Positions 43,145-52,880 of a stretch of DNA of 54,439 nt are shown here, piece by piece. The stretch is from a bacterium (GTDB lineage: Bacteria > Elusimicrobiota > Elusimicrobia > Elusimicrobiales > UBA9959): contig JAJZPF010000015.1 in assembly GCA_021811315.1 (NCBI GenBank), forward strand, positions 1 through 54,439. Direction: 5' to 3'. The stretch's first letter is position 1. Each line of letters opens with the position of its first letter. The notes below the pieces were generated by a model that searched no databases, was not told the DNA's origin, and worked only from the letters and a program-made list of their open reading frames with translations. Made by a program: the position numbers and the translations under genes.

Positions 43145-43426
43145 TTACTTTTTGCTCTTCTCCACTATGCGGCTGATCCGCCAGCGCTTCAGCGCGGACA
43201 GGGGGCGGGTGCTGACGATTTCCACCAGGTCGCCGGCCTTGGATTCGTTGGCCTCGTCGTGGGCGTAGAACTTGCGGTGGCGCCGAAGCGTCTTGGCGTA
43301 CACGGCGTGGCTGATGACGTGGTCCACGCTGATGACGCGGGTCTTGGTCATCTTGTCCGAGACGACGACGCCGCGCAGGACTTTCCTGCTGGTTCTGGAT
43401 TCGGTGGTTTCAGTTTGTTCTTTCAT
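43145..43426 (-). CDS. rpsQ: Ribosomal protein S17
   Basis: A 93-residue OB-fold 16S binder. VVSDKMTKTRVISVDHVISH and AGDLVEIVSTRPLSALKRWR are typical. The first ~12 residues are extra. It overlaps rpmC by four bases. Confidence 0.96.
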   Translation of the reverse strand: MKEQTETTESRTSRKVLRGVVVSDKMTKTRVISVDHVISHAVYAKTLRRHRKFYAHDEANESKAGDLVEIVSTRPLSALKRWRISRIVEKSKK

Positions 43427-43650
43427 TTTTTAACCTCTGCGGCTTTGGTCTTCGCGATCTCGCGCTGCCGGAGATAAGTGTTTATCATGGCTATCTTGCG
43501 GCGGGAAGTGCGCAGGACCAGCGGGTTCTCGATAGGCGCGGTAGTGCGCTTGAACTTAAGCTGGAAGATCTGCTTCTTGAGGTCCGCGGCCTGCGCCTTC
43601 ATTTCGGCGTCGCTCATGTTCTTCAAGGTCTCTTTATCTTTGCTTTTCAT
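43423..43650 (-). CDS. rpmC: Ribosomal protein L29
   Basis: A 75-residue two-helix 50S protein at the tunnel exit. LKNMSDAEMKAQAADLKKQI and VLRTSRRKIAMINTYLRQRE match the family. It overlaps rpsQ by four bases. Confidence 0.96.
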   Translation of the reverse strand: MKSKDKETLKNMSDAEMKAQAADLKKQIFQLKFKRTTAPIENPLVLRTSRRKIAMINTYLRQREIAKTKAAEVKK

Positions 43651-43662
43651 GGTAAGCGCTCC

Positions 43663-44079
43663 TTAATTCTCTTCGCGGCACACGAGCCGGGTCTTTATCG
43701 GCAGCTTGTGGCCGGCGCGGATGAAAGCTTCCTTGGCGGTCGCGTGGTCGAGGCCTTCCACCTCGAACAGCATCCTGCCGGGCTTCACTACGGCCACCCA
43801 ATGGTCCGGCGCGCCCTTACCTTTACCCATGCGGGTTTCGGCGGGGTGCTTGGTGACGGCCTTGTCCGGGAATATGCGGATCCAGATCTTGCCTTTCTTG
43901 CGCAGGTAGCGCACGATGCACACGCGGCAGGCTTCTATCTGGCGGGCGGTGATCCAGCGGGGCTCGAGGGCCTTCAGGCCGAACTCTCCGAAAGCCAGCG
44001 TGGTTCCGCTCTTCGCCATGCCCTTGATGCGCGGGGCCGAATGCGTCTTGCGGTATTTTACTCTCTTTGGCATTAACAT
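43663..44079 (-). CDS. rplP: Ribosomal protein L16
   Basis: A 138-residue 50S protein at the tRNA site. [20 protein letters not shown] and [20 protein letters not shown] are signatures. Between rpsC and rpmC as standard. Confidence 0.98.
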   Translation of the reverse strand: MLMPKRVKYRKTHSAPRIKGMAKSGTTLAFGEFGLKALEPRWITARQIEACRVCIVRYLRKKGKIWIRIFPDKAVTKHPAETRMGKGKGAPDHWVAVVKPGRMLFEVEGLDHATAKEAFIRAGHKLPIKTRLVCREEN

Positions 44080-44100
44080 AGTTATTGCTCCTTAAATAGC

Positions 44101-44841
44101 TTAAGCGCCGGGGTGCGCGTCCCTGCGGGCCTGACCCGATTCGTCCATCACCGGTATTTCGGTGGGATTCTCGGCTTCCATCTTTATCAGCTGCTCGCGC
44201 AGCTCGCGGGGGGTCTTCGCGAAGAACAGCTTCTTGAAGATCCAGACCTTGATGCCGATCTTGCCCATGCTGGTCATGGCTTCGGTCAGGCCGTAATCGA
44301 TGTCGGCGGAGATGGTCTGCAGGGGCACGCGGCCTTTGCGGAACCACTCGCGGCGGGCGATCTCGGCGCCGCCGAGGCGGCCGGAGGCCATCACCTTTAT
44401 GCCGAGGGCGCCGGAGCCCATCGTGCGCTCCATCGCGCGCTTGATGGCGCGCTTGAAAGAGATGCGCTTCTCGAGCTGCTGCGCGACCGACTGCCCGACG
44501 AGGCGGGGGTCGAGCTCGGGGATCTTTATCTCGGAAACGTTGATGTAGACCTTGCGCTTGGTGAGGCGCTCGATGTCTTTCTTGAGGTTCTCGATATCCG
44601 CGCCCTTGCGGCCGATCACCACGCCGGGGCGGGCCGTGTGGATGGTCACTTTAAGGTAGGCGCCGGCGCGCTCGATGTCCACCCAGCTGACGGAGGCGAG
44701 CTGGAACCTTTCGGTGACCATCCGCCTTATTTCAAAATCTTCGCCGATGAGTTCCGGCATCTTCTTCGGGGAGAACCAGCGGGACTGCCAGTCCTGGATG
44801 TAGCCGAGCCTTAGACCGCGGGGATGTATTTTCTGGCCCAT
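44101..44841 (-). CDS. rpsC: Ribosomal protein S3
   Basis: A 246-residue 30S entry-channel protein. [22 protein letters not shown] domain [20 protein letters not shown], and the C-terminal domain ([20 protein letters not shown]). A short tail follows ([15 protein letters not shown]). It is one base after rplV. Confidence 0.98.
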   Translation of the reverse strand: MGQKIHPRGLRLGYIQDWQSRWFSPKKMPELIGEDFEIRRMVTERFQLASVSWVDIERAGAYLKVTIHTARPGVVIGRKGADIENLKKDIERLTKRKVYINVSEIKIPELDPRLVGQSVAQQLEKRISFKRAIKRAMERTMGSGALGIKVMASGRLGGAEIARREWFRKGRVPLQTISADIDYGLTEAMTSMGKIGIKVWIFKKLFFAKTPRELREQLIKMEAENPTEIPVMDESGQARRDAHPGA

Positions 44842-44842
44842 A

Positions 44843-45199
44843 TTATTTCTGCTCCTTGGTGTCCGATACCGTGACGTTGATGTGGCACATCTTGCGCTTG
44901 AACGGCATCGCGCGGCCCTGGGGGCCGGGCTGCACGCGGCGCAGCATCTTCATCGGGCCCTGGTCGGCGCTGGCGGCCGTCACCCAGACGGCTTTCAGGT
45001 CGACCTTGCGGCCGAGCTTCACCGAGAGGTTGGCGCCGGCGGACCGGATGGCCTTGTCGACGATGTCGGTGGCGATCCTCGGAAGGCTCTTCAGGATATA
45101 CTGGGCCTCCCAGATGGATTTACCGCGTACGGCGTCGAGCAACTGGGCCACCTTGCGGCGGCCGAAGCGCTGGTACCTGAGTTTGCATATAGCTTCCAT
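44843..45199 (-). CDS. rplV: Ribosomal protein L22
   Basis: A 118-residue tunnel-wall protein. [20 protein letters not shown] and the hairpin [19 protein letters not shown] are typical. Normal length. Confidence 0.97.
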   Translation of the reverse strand: MEAICKLRYQRFGRRKVAQLLDAVRGKSIWEAQYILKSLPRIATDIVDKAIRSAGANLSVKLGRKVDLKAVWVTAASADQGPMKMLRRVQPGPQGRAMPFKRKMCHINVTVSDTKEQK

Positions 45200-45242
45200 A
45201 AATTTCTCCGTTTCAGTTTCCCGATTTCTGGCTCTCTACCCT

Positions 45243-45530
45243 TTAGGTAAGAGCGTTCGCTTCTTTGGTATGCGACTGGCCGTGGCCTTTGAAGAGCCTG
45301 GGGAAAGAGAACTCGCCCAGCTTGTGGCCGACCATGCGCTCGTTCACGTACACCGGCAGGAACTTGCGGCCGTTGTGAACCATAAGGGTCTGCCCGACGA
45401 ATTCGGGGGTGATGGTGCAGGCGCGGGCCCAGGTCTTTATCTGGACTTTGTTGCCGCTGGCAACGGCAGCCTGGACTTTCGCCAGAAGTTTCTGGTCTAC
45501 GTAAGGGCCTTTTTTAGAAGATCTGCTCAT
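45243..45530 (-). CDS. rpsS: Ribosomal protein S19
   Basis: A 95-residue 30S head protein. [20 protein letters not shown] and [19 protein letters not shown] are typical. It follows rplB by 13 bases. Confidence 0.98.
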   Translation of the reverse strand: MSRSSKKGPYVDQKLLAKVQAAVASGNKVQIKTWARACTITPEFVGQTLMVHNGRKFLPVYVNERMVGHKLGEFSFPRLFKGHGQSHTKEANALT

Positions 45531-45543
45531 TTATATTCTCCTG

Positions 45544-46383
45544 TTAAGCGTTCGTCGACTTGCGCCTGTCCGACACTATCATCCAGCCCCAGATCTTTGA
45601 TTTGGTCCTGGTCTTGTAGCCTCTGGAAGGCTGGTTCCACGGGGAGCGGGGCACGTTATTGCCCTTGGAGCGGCCGCGGCCGCCGCCGAGCGGGTGGTCG
45701 CAGGCGTTCATGGCTCCGCCGCGCACGGTGGGCTTCACGCCGATGTGGCGCTGGCGCCCGGCCTTGCCGAGGGTTATGGTATTGTGCTCGATATTGCCGA
45801 CCTGGCCGATGGTGGCGAGGCAGGCTTTGAGAACTTTGCGTATTTCGCCGGAGGGCATCTTGATCAGGGCGTAGTCGCCCTCTTTGGCCATCAGCTGCGC
45901 CTGGGTTCCGGCCGCGCGGACGAACTGCGCGCCCTTACCCGGGATCATTTCGATGGCGTGGATGAAGGTACCGTCGGGGATATTGGTGATAGGCAGCGCG
46001 TTGCCCAGCCGGATCTCGGCCTGGGGGCCGCTCATCACGTTGGCGCCTACGCCGAGCCCGAGAGGGGCGGGGATGTAGCGCTTGTCGCCGTCCGCGTAGA
46101 ACAGCAGGGCTATGCGGGCGTTCCTGTTGGGATCGTATTCGATGGCCGCGACGCGGGCGGGCACGCCGTACTTCTCGCGCTTGAAATCGATGTCGCGGTA
46201 GCGGCGGCGGTGGCCTCCGCCGTGGTGGCGGACCATGACCATGCCGGTGTTATTGCGGCCGCCGTGCTTGCGCATGCCGGTAGCCAGGCTCTTTTCGGGC
46301 TCGGTCTTGGTGATCTCCGAGAAATCGGCGATCTGCATCGTGCGCCGGGAGGGGGTGTAGGGTCTGTATGATTTGATTGGCAT
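45544..46383 (-). CDS. rplB: Ribosomal protein L2
   Basis: A 279-residue peptidyl-transferase-centre protein. [20 protein letters not shown] and the conserved C-terminal [18 protein letters not shown] are present, including the key His. Length normal. Confidence 0.98.
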   Translation of the reverse strand: MPIKSYRPYTPSRRTMQIADFSEITKTEPEKSLATGMRKHGGRNNTGMVMVRHHGGGHRRRYRDIDFKREKYGVPARVAAIEYDPNRNARIALLFYADGDKRYIPAPLGLGVGANVMSGPQAEIRLGNALPITNIPDGTFIHAIEMIPGKGAQFVRAAGTQAQLMAKEGDYALIKMPSGEIRKVLKACLATIGQVGNIEHNTITLGKAGRQRHIGVKPTVRGGAMNACDHPLGGGRGRSKGNNVPRSPWNQPSRGYKTRTKSKIWGWMIVSDRRKSTNA

Positions 46384-46406
46384 ATCTTTCTTCCTATTTA
46401 TTCGCC

Positions 46407-46697
46407 TTATTTCGGCAGTTCGGTCACGTCTATCTTCTGCCCGGCCTTCACTGTCACTATCGCCTTCTTCCAGTCGGAGCGGTAGCCCTCGTGGCGGCCC
46501 ACTTTGTGGAGCTTGCCCCTGTAGATGGCGGTGCGGACGGCCGTAACCTTGACCTTGAAGAGGGCCTCGATGGCCTTCTTTATCTCGATCTTGTTGGACT
46601 TGGGGTTGACGCGGAAGGTGTAGCGGTTCTGCGTGTCCTTGATGGTCATGCTTTTTTCGCTGAGGATCGGGGAAACGAGGACTTCGGTAAAGTTCAT
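46407..46697 (-). CDS. rplW: Ribosomal protein L23
   Basis: A 96-residue exit-site protein that docks trigger factor and [23 protein letters not shown] and [20 protein letters not shown] are typical. It overlaps rplD by four bases. Confidence 0.97.
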   Translation of the reverse strand: MNFTEVLVSPILSEKSMTIKDTQNRYTFRVNPKSNKIEIKKAIEALFKVKVTAVRTAIYRGKLHKVGRHEGYRSDWKKAIVTVKAGQKIDVTELPK

Positions 46698-47317
46698 TTG
46701 GCCTCCTTGACGCTGTCGGTCAGGACTTTCAGGCCGGCAGTGGTGAAAACGAGCTTCTCATTGCGCATCGCTTCGTAGGCGTTCAGGTTGTTGGCCAGGC
46801 ACCAGCCGAAGTCGGCCCTGTTCCTGGCCGCGATCTTGAAGTTCTTGTCCATCTTGTCCGTCACGAACAGGATGCTCTTGGCGTTGATCCCCTTGTGCAG
46901 GGCGTTAAGAGCGCTGGTCTTGGGGGCCTCGAGGGCGAGGTTCTCCATCACCAGCACGGCGCCGTCGGCGGCGCGGGCGGAGAGGGCCTCGATCAGGGCT
47001 TTCTGGAGCTTCTGGATGGGCAGGTACTGGCGGAAGGAGCGGGGCTTGGGGCCGAACACCACGCCGCCTTTGCGCCAGATCGGGGAGCGGGTGGAACCGG
47101 CGCGCGCGCGGCCGGTGCCCTTCTGCTTCCACGGCTTCTTGCCGCCGCCGGAGATCTCGGCGCGGGTCTTGGTGCAGGCCGTGCCGCGGTGCTTATTGGC
47201 CAGGTAATACTTCATCACTTCGTGGATGAAGCAGGAATCGGGCCTGGTGGAGAAAAGCTCCGGCAGGTCGTACTTGCCGACTTCTTTGCCTTGCAGGTTT
47301 AAAAGTTTTGTTTCCAT
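46694..47317 (-). CDS. rplD: Ribosomal protein L4
   Basis: A 207-residue protein, in E. coli also the repressor of the S10 operon. [20 protein letters not shown] and [20 protein letters not shown] form the tunnel loop. Typical length. Any control of the leader at 48135-48408 is untested. Confidence 0.97.
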   Translation of the reverse strand: METKLLNLQGKEVGKYDLPELFSTRPDSCFIHEVMKYYLANKHRGTACTKTRAEISGGGKKPWKQKGTGRARAGSTRSPIWRKGGVVFGPKPRSFRQYLPIQKLQKALIEALSARAADGAVLVMENLALEAPKTSALNALHKGINAKSILFVTDKMDKNFKIAARNRADFGWCLANNLNAYEAMRNEKLVFTTAGLKVLTDSVKEAK

Positions 47318-47342
47318 AGTTTTTCCTTGCTTTGCCTACCCG

Positions 47343-48134
47343 TTATTTCTTGGCCGCCGGCGCCGGCTTCTTGGCCGTGCCCTTTATGGCGTCCTTCTTG
47401 GATTTAGCTTTGAGGTTCTCAGCCCGGGCGACATTGACTTTCTTGTTGGTGAGCATGATGCGGACCATGCTGCCGGTGGCGCCGGGGACACCGTTGTTCA
47501 CGAGGATCATGTTCTCCTCGGGGATGATCTTTATTATCTTGACCTTCATCACGGAGACCGTGTCCACGCCCATGTGGCCGGCCATGCGCTGGCCGGGAAG
47601 CACGCGCCCGAGGGAGCGGCGGGAACCCAGCGAACCGGGCGCCCTTTCCCTGTCGGAGGCGCCGTGGGAAGCTCCGCCGCCGGCGAAGCCGTGGCGTTTC
47701 ATGCCGCCCGCGAAACCTTTACCTTTGCTGATGCCCTGCACGTCCACGTACTGGCCCTCGGCGAAGCGCTCCACGCTGGCGGTCTGGCCGGCGGCGGCGC
47801 CCGCGAGGTCGGTCACGCGGAATTCCTTCAGGTACTTAATGGGTTTAATAGCGAGCTTCTTGGCCAGGCCTTTTTCCGCGGCGTTGGCGCTGCTCTCTTT
47901 CTTGTCCCCGAAGCCGAGGCAGATGGCCTGGTAGCCGTCCTTTTCCTTGGTGCGGGTGTAGACCACGCGGCACGGGCCGGTCTGCACGACGGTGACGGCG
48001 TGGAGATTGCCCGCGGCGTCGAAGATCTGGGTCATGCCCAGCTTCTTGCCTACGAGAAATTTATGCGCTACGGGCAGCACCTGTACTTCGGGCTTTGCCT
48101 CGGGGGTTGTATTTTCTTTGTTTTCTTCTGTCAT
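47343..48134 (-). CDS. rplC: Ribosomal protein L3 with extended termini
   Basis: 263 residues, about 50 longer than usual. The family core begins near residue 28 (FLVGKKLGMTQIFDAAGNL) and includes KGKGFAGGMKRHGFAGGGAS and SLGRVLPGQRMAGHMG. There is an N-terminal Glu/Lys/Pro-rich extension (~26) and a Lys/Ala tail (~20). AAGGAG nine bases upstream supports the start. It is the first gene of the block; rpsJ, normally before it, is absent. Confidence 0.96.
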   Translation of the reverse strand: MTEENKENTTPEAKPEVQVLPVAHKFLVGKKLGMTQIFDAAGNLHAVTVVQTGPCRVVYTRTKEKDGYQAICLGFGDKKESSANAAEKGLAKKLAIKPIKYLKEFRVTDLAGAAAGQTASVERFAEGQYVDVQGISKGKGFAGGMKRHGFAGGGASHGASDRERAPGSLGSRRSLGRVLPGQRMAGHMGVDTVSVMKVKIIKIIPEENMILVNNGVPGATGSMVRIMLTNKKVNVARAENLKAKSKKDAIKGTAKKPAPAAKK

Positions 48135-48174
48135 ATCGATCCGCTCCTTGCGTTAGCCGCTGCGACGGGAAAGG

Positions 48175-48408
48175 CCCGGTTCTGACGCCGGGTTTCCGCG
48201 GTCGCAAAAAACAAACGAACAAACCGCGCCGGAACTTTTTAGCTCCGGTTTTTTTAAAACGATATTTTAAGTTTCTATGATTAAGCCCGCAGCTGGAGGG
48301 AATCAAGGCCGCTCCATCTATAGGGCCGCTGCCCGTATTCCGAAGAACGCGACAGCGTAATAAAAACTGCTTTTTCAAAGAAACCGCGGCGTTGCCGCAG
48401 TTAACTAC
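48175..48408 (-). promoter_or_regulatory. Leader of the ribosomal block with an attenuator-like hairpin
   Basis: Between the promoter and rplC the minus transcript forms several stems: GCGGC-gtt-GCCGC near 48386-48400; CCGGAGCT-AAAA-AGTTCCGG (48229-48248) followed after six bases by a U-rich stretch (about 48205-48224); and CCCGG...CCGGG (48175-48192). The second looks like a weak terminator and could be an attenuation site or a ribosomal-protein binding target. Nothing else is seen in this 314-bp gap. Confidence 0.45.
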
Positions 48409-48414
48409 AGATTT

Positions 48415-48443
48415 ATTATAACAAAAGGTCCCGGCAGTGTCAA
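48415..48443 (-). promoter_or_regulatory. Perfect sigma70 promoter for the ribosomal block
   Basis: Minus strand TTGACA (48438-48443), 17-base spacer, TATAAT (48415-48420): all twelve consensus bases match. Transcription would start near 48408, about 275 bases before the rplC ATG. The -35 box lies six bases after the stop of the VOC gene. Confidence 0.9.
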
Positions 48444-48448
48444 AGGTT

Positions 48449-48829
48449 TTATTTCGAAGGGGCCGCGAAGGCCAGAACATGGCCGTCAGGGTCGAGACTA
48501 TACGCGGCTTTATCGCCCCAGTCCCTGGAAGCCAGGGGGCTCAGTTCCCGGGCTCCGGCGGCCAGGGCGCGGGCATGGTAAACGGCCGGATCAGGCACGG
48601 TTAAGTATACTTCGGCCCGGGGAATTCCGCTGCCGCTTTGCGGGTCCGGCATCCCGGGCAGGAGGTGCTTTATGCCTTTTTCGGGCATCAGCCCGAGGAC
48701 GCAGCCGGGGCCCAGCTCGAATTCGGTCATCCCGGGGACGTCCAGCCGCGGCGCCATGCCCAGGGCTATCGCGTAGAACTCCCTGCTTCTGGCCTGGTCG
48801 CCAACATATAGGATGAGATTAATATTCAT
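48449..48829 (-). CDS. VOC/glyoxalase-family protein
   Basis: A 126-residue single-unit VOC fold (LILYVGDQARSREFYAIALG at the start, LASRDWGDKAAYSLDPDGHV near the end). The family includes glyoxalase I, dioxygenases and antibiotic-binding proteins; the substrate cannot be assigned. It stands alone upstream of the ribosomal promoter. Confidence 0.85.
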   Translation of the reverse strand: MNINLILYVGDQARSREFYAIALGMAPRLDVPGMTEFELGPGCVLGLMPEKGIKHLLPGMPDPQSGSGIPRAEVYLTVPDPAVYHARALAAGARELSPLASRDWGDKAAYSLDPDGHVLAFAAPSK

Positions 48830-48853
48830 ATAGAATTCAATATAGATATGATA

Positions 48854-50185
48854 TCAAATTTTCAAAAGGTCTATTCTCTGCCCGTCCCAGGCCGCGAAAC
48901 ACTCGGTTTTCCCCCCGGCCTGGGCGATAATGGCCCGGCAGGCTTTCACATTCGCGTCCATCATCTCGTCCGTATGGGAGGGGTCGTGGTGGAACAGCGC
49001 CAGGAGTTTTACCCCCGCCGCCACCGCGAACCGCGCCACGTCGCCATAGCTGCTGTGCCCCCAGCCTTTCCGGGTGGCGTACTCTTCCTCGGTATACTGG
49101 GAATCCCTTATAAGCAGGTCGCTGCCCCGCGCGAAGTCCACGATGGAGGCGTCGTAACGGCGAGACATTTCGCTGTCCCCGCCCAGCCTGCCGAAATCCT
49201 CGTGGTCGCTGAGATAAGTGATGACCTTGCCCTGCGTCTCGATGCGGAACCCTATGCAGACCCCGGGATGGTTCAGGTGCTGGAAAGATATTTTTGCGAC
49301 GCCTATGTCCACGGGGCCCACCAGCTCTATGAAGTTAAGCTTGCAGGCCAGGCTTGAAAGCGGTATCGGAAAATAATCCAAAGCCATCGATTCGCCGAAA
49401 ATACTGCGCAAGCTGCTGTTCGCCCCATGCAGGCTATAAACGTTGAACGTGTTCCGCGGATTATACAAGGGGGTGAAGAAAGGGAACCCCTGGATATGGT
49501 CCCAGTGCGTATGTCCGACGAAGATATGGCCTTCTATGGGCCGGCCGGCAAACTCCTGCGAGAGCTTGACCCCGAGTTCGCGCAGGCCGGTCCCGCAATC
49601 GATTATAAGAGGGACGCCCCCTATACGGATCTCGGTGCAGGGCGTATTCCCTCCGTACCGCACCGTTTTCGCGCCGCTGGTAGCGCAGGAGCCGCGCGTT
49701 CCCCAGAAATTCACATAGACCGGCTGAAGGGCTTCCGGCTTCGCCGGGGCGGCAAGGGAAGAGGACCGGTTGGTAACGTCGGGGCTGGCGGCGGCGCGGG
49801 GCGGCAGCGGGCCGTCGGATAAAAGTTTCCTGACTTTCTCCAGCAGGTCGTTTATAAGGAAAGGCTTTACGATGTAATCGTCGGCCCCGGCGGCGAGGGC
49901 CTGGGCTTTGTCAGTGGCGAAAGGTTTCGAGGACGCGACCAGGACCTTCACGCCGCTCAAGCCGTCCGGCCCCTTCAGGAGCTTGCAAAGCTCGTAGCCG
50001 TGCATGCGCGGCATCATCAGGTCGGAGATCACAAGATCGGGACGCCAGGACTTCGCCTTTTCCCAGCCGGCCTGCCCGTCTTCGGCTTCCATGACCTCGT
50101 AGTCGGAGGAAAGGATATCCACGCCCATGTCCCTGATCACGGCATCGTCGTCCACGACAAGCACCCGTTTCTTGTTTTCACCCAT
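48854..50185 (-). CDS. Receiver-domain/metallo-beta-lactamase-fold fusion protein
   Basis: A 443-residue protein. The receiver (about 6-120) has VDDD, phospho-acceptor Asp55 (ISDLMMPRMHG) and Lys107 (IVKPF). A ~35-residue linker leads to a metallo-beta-lactamase domain (about 155-435) with HTHWDHIQGF, later LNHPG, YLSDHEDF and FHHDPSH. Fold features suggest an RNase Z/phosphodiesterase-type hydrolase switched by phosphorylation. Its start overlaps the GNAT gene end by eight bases. No kinase is adjacent. Confidence 0.88.
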   Translation of the reverse strand: MGENKKRVLVVDDDAVIRDMGVDILSSDYEVMEAEDGQAGWEKAKSWRPDLVISDLMMPRMHGYELCKLLKGPDGLSGVKVLVASSKPFATDKAQALAAGADDYIVKPFLINDLLEKVRKLLSDGPLPPRAAASPDVTNRSSSLAAPAKPEALQPVYVNFWGTRGSCATSGAKTVRYGGNTPCTEIRIGGVPLIIDCGTGLRELGVKLSQEFAGRPIEGHIFVGHTHWDHIQGFPFFTPLYNPRNTFNVYSLHGANSSLRSIFGESMALDYFPIPLSSLACKLNFIELVGPVDIGVAKISFQHLNHPGVCIGFRIETQGKVITYLSDHEDFGRLGGDSEMSRRYDASIVDFARGSDLLIRDSQYTEEEYATRKGWGHSSYGDVARFAVAAGVKLLALFHHDPSHTDEMMDANVKACRAIIAQAGGKTECFAAWDGQRIDLLKI

Positions 50186-50960
50186 TGTGAGATTTTACAG
50201 AAATGCCCGAACCGCCACAAGCATTATTCCGGCGGCGGGCGGGAGAGGGAACGCGGCGCGAGAAGGAGATCCTGGCGGGCCGGAACCCGGACCTGAGGAA
50301 CCACTTCTGCGACCTCAGGTTCGCGGCGTGAACGCTGGCGCCGATATATTTCCTGCTGTTCCCGCGCAGCCAGCCGCGCAGCAGCGCGTGGGCGGCCAGC
50401 CGCCCGGCTTCAGGCAGGGCGGGATCCACCCAGATCCAGGAGACCCAGTCCAAAGGTTTAGCGCCGGGCTTTCCGGCTATCCTCAGCAGCGTAAGCATCG
50501 AAACGACCCTGCCATTTTCGCGGACGCTGACGCCTTTGGCTTTCGGCAGCTCGTTCTTGTAATATTCCTTAGCCTCGGCCTCGAAGCTCGGCGTAAGATA
50601 TTTTTTAAAAGGCCCGGAAAAATACTTCAGGTCGGTAGCCCTCGCCCACTTTTTATGCTCCGCTAAATTTTTAAAAGGCTCCAGGGCGAGCCCGCAGGAG
50701 GGGCCGGGCGCCACGGCCGCGGGAAGCGTCCTCTTGTCGGCCATATAGGTCAGGCGGCAGACGTATTTCCTGGCGGAGACCATATCCCTGACCGGCTCGC
50801 CGCTCCCGGCTTCTTCCGCGGGGAAGGCGAAGACGAGAGAAGCCTTGTCTTCCGGCCAGTCTATCCTGTCGATGAACTTGTCGCAGAGCAGCGCCGTGGA
50901 GGGCAGGGAATAAAGCACCTGGTTCTTTAAAATCTTGATCAATTTGATCTTTTCAGCCAT
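50178..50960 (-). CDS. GNAT-like acetyltransferase protein
   Basis: A 260-residue protein. The C-terminal half carries GNAT features: VSWIWVDPALPEAGRLAAHA (acetyl-CoA strand/helix) and ASVHAANLRSQKWFLRSGFR (the usual N...A..FY...GF pattern). The N-terminal half is unrecognised. Substrate unknown. The C-terminal ~20 residues overlap the next gene and are basic. Confidence 0.65.
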   Translation of the reverse strand: MAEKIKLIKILKNQVLYSLPSTALLCDKFIDRIDWPEDKASLVFAFPAEEAGSGEPVRDMVSARKYVCRLTYMADKRTLPAAVAPGPSCGLALEPFKNLAEHKKWARATDLKYFSGPFKKYLTPSFEAEAKEYYKNELPKAKGVSVRENGRVVSMLTLLRIAGKPGAKPLDWVSWIWVDPALPEAGRLAAHALLRGWLRGNSRKYIGASVHAANLRSQKWFLRSGFRPARISFSRRVPSPARRRNNACGGSGISVKSHNG

Positions 50961-50969
50961 AACTTGCCC

Positions 50970-51542
50970 TCAGGCCGGCCCGCGGGAGACCCTGAACCGG
51001 AGATAGGCGGTCTTCAGCCGGCGCACGATCACCGGGAGGATAAGCATCCCCGCCAGGATGATCCACATAGCGCGGTTCGGATCTCCCAGGGCTGTGCTCA
51101 GCTTCAGCGTGGCGGCCATCACGACGCCGAAATAGAGCATGTCGCCGGCGATCGCTATCGCCCACCCGGCGATAAAGCCGTGCCCGGCGGCGGCCGCCGC
51201 GGCGCGGCCCGTCATCGGATCGACGCCGAACGCTATCATGACGAGCGCGAACGGCCCCGCCCCGCCGTAGTGCGCGGTGGTGCGGCTCATGGCGAGCTTC
51301 ATCGCCGCGCCCATAAGCCCGATGAACTTGATCTTCCGGCCCGCCAGCCTGAGCAGGCCGAGGACCGGCTCGAACAGGAAAGCCAGGATCACGTCGGAAA
51401 CAAAGTAAAGGCCGGCCGTGACGGGCCAGGCCAGGTGCTGGCTGCGGGCCAGCAGCACGCCCGCCGGGATGCCGCCGCCTACGGGGATGAGAAAAAGCGT
51501 CAGGACTGAGATCATAAGTAGGTTGAAAAGCGGCCCCGCCAC
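50970..51542 (-). CDS. Integral membrane protein of unknown function
   Basis: 190 residues with about five hydrophobic segments (residues 5-30, 37-65, 72-85, 120-145 and 155-175). I recognise no family. It lies between lysC (three bases upstream) and the GNAT gene. Confidence 0.65.
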   Translation of the reverse strand: MAGPLFNLLMISVLTLFLIPVGGGIPAGVLLARSQHLAWPVTAGLYFVSDVILAFLFEPVLGLLRLAGRKIKFIGLMGAAMKLAMSRTTAHYGGAGPFALVMIAFGVDPMTGRAAAAAAGHGFIAGWAIAIAGDMLYFGVVMAATLKLSTALGDPNRAMWIILAGMLILPVIVRRLKTAYLRFRVSRGPA

Positions 51543-51545
51543 TTT

Positions 51546-52856
51546 TTAGAATAAGCCCTGATTAAGGGCGAGGAGGGCTTTCTGCTTCAGTTTGGTGTCC
51601 ACCAGCACGGACACGTTGTTCTCGCTGCCGCCGTAGGAGATCATCCGGATCGGGATATTCTTCAGCGCTTCGAAGATCTTCAGCGCGTAGCCCTCTTTTT
51701 CCGCGGTAAAACTCCCCACCACGCAGATTATGCTTAGCCCGTCGTCGACCTCCACCCGGCAGAAGCCTTTCAGTTCCGCGACGATAGCGTCCAGGTTCGT
51801 CCTGCTGTCTATGGTCAGGGAGACCGCGACTTCCGACGTGGCGATCATGTCTATGGGGGTTTTATAGCGCTCGAAGATCTCGAAAACCGCCCGTAGGAAG
51901 CCGTAGGCGAGCAGCATGCGCCCGGATTTTATCTTGATCGCCGTTATCCCGTCTTTCGCGGCCACGGCTTTGATATCGTCTCCGGAGGACCTTTCGGTGA
52001 TAAGGGTGCCCCTGGCTTCGGGCTGCATCGTGTTCAGGAGCCGGACCGGGATGTTCCGCAGCTGGGCCGGGAGGATGCAGGTCGGGTGCAGGATCTTCGC
52101 GCCGAAATAGGCCAGCTCGGCGGCCTCGTCGAAAGAGAGCTCGGCTATCGGGCGGGTATTCCGGACCAGGCGGGGGTCGTTGTTATGCATCCCGTCGATA
52201 TCGGTCCAGATCTGGATCTCCTCCGCCCTGATGGCCGCGCCGAGTATCGTGGCGGTATAGTCGCTCCCGCCGCGCTTCAAATTGTCGGTCTCGCCCGAGG
52301 CGTTCCGGCAGATATACCCCTGGGTGATGAAGAGCTTCTTTCCCGGGTATTTCGCCAGCTCCTTCGCGGCATTTGCCTCGATATGCTCCATATCCGGTTC
52401 TTCGTTCTCGTCGATACGCATGAAGTCCAGGGCAGGAAGGAGCACCGAATCTATATTTTTTTCCTCAAGATAGAAATGAAACAGGGCTGTCGAGAGCAGC
52501 TCGCCCCCGGCGAGCACTTTACGCTCTTCTTTCCCGGTGAAGGTCCCCAGGGTGAAGGAACGCAGCTCCATGAAATGAAAACTTACCAGCTCGCCGCCCC
52601 TGCCGAGCGTTTTTTCGGCGCCGTACAGTTCCGCTACTACCTCCCGGTACTTCTTTTCCAGCGCGTCTATCAGCGCGTTCGCCCGGCCTGTTTCTTTCGC
52701 GTGCAAAGCGTTCGCGATCTCGACCAGGGCGTTGGTGGTCCCGGCCATGGCCGAGAGCACGACTATTTTGGGGGCGCCGTCGTTTATAAGGCCGGCCAGC
52801 GCGCGCATTCTTTCCGCCGAACCGACGGAAGTTCCGCCGAATTTAAATATCTTCAT
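51546..52856 (-). CDS. lysC: Aspartate kinase
   Basis: A 436-residue enzyme phosphorylating aspartate for Lys, Thr, Met and cell-wall diaminopimelate. KFGGTSVGSAERM starts the kinase domain, and ITQGYICRNASGETDNLKRG and GGSDYTATILGAAI are substrate motifs. The C-terminal ACT pair (from about 300; VAVSLTIDSRTNLDAIV, ISYGGSENNVSVLVD) predicts feedback control. Monofunctional, without homoserine dehydrogenase. Confidence 0.94.
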   Translation of the reverse strand: MKIFKFGGTSVGSAERMRALAGLINDGAPKIVVLSAMAGTTNALVEIANALHAKETGRANALIDALEKKYREVVAELYGAEKTLGRGGELVSFHFMELRSFTLGTFTGKEERKVLAGGELLSTALFHFYLEEKNIDSVLLPALDFMRIDENEEPDMEHIEANAAKELAKYPGKKLFITQGYICRNASGETDNLKRGGSDYTATILGAAIRAEEIQIWTDIDGMHNNDPRLVRNTRPIAELSFDEAAELAYFGAKILHPTCILPAQLRNIPVRLLNTMQPEARGTLITERSSGDDIKAVAAKDGITAIKIKSGRMLLAYGFLRAVFEIFERYKTPIDMIATSEVAVSLTIDSRTNLDAIVAELKGFCRVEVDDGLSIICVVGSFTAEKEGYALKIFEALKNIPIRMISYGGSENNVSVLVDTKLKQKALLALNQGLF

Positions 52857-52880
52857 AGCTTTAACGCCGGGGCCGGGCCC

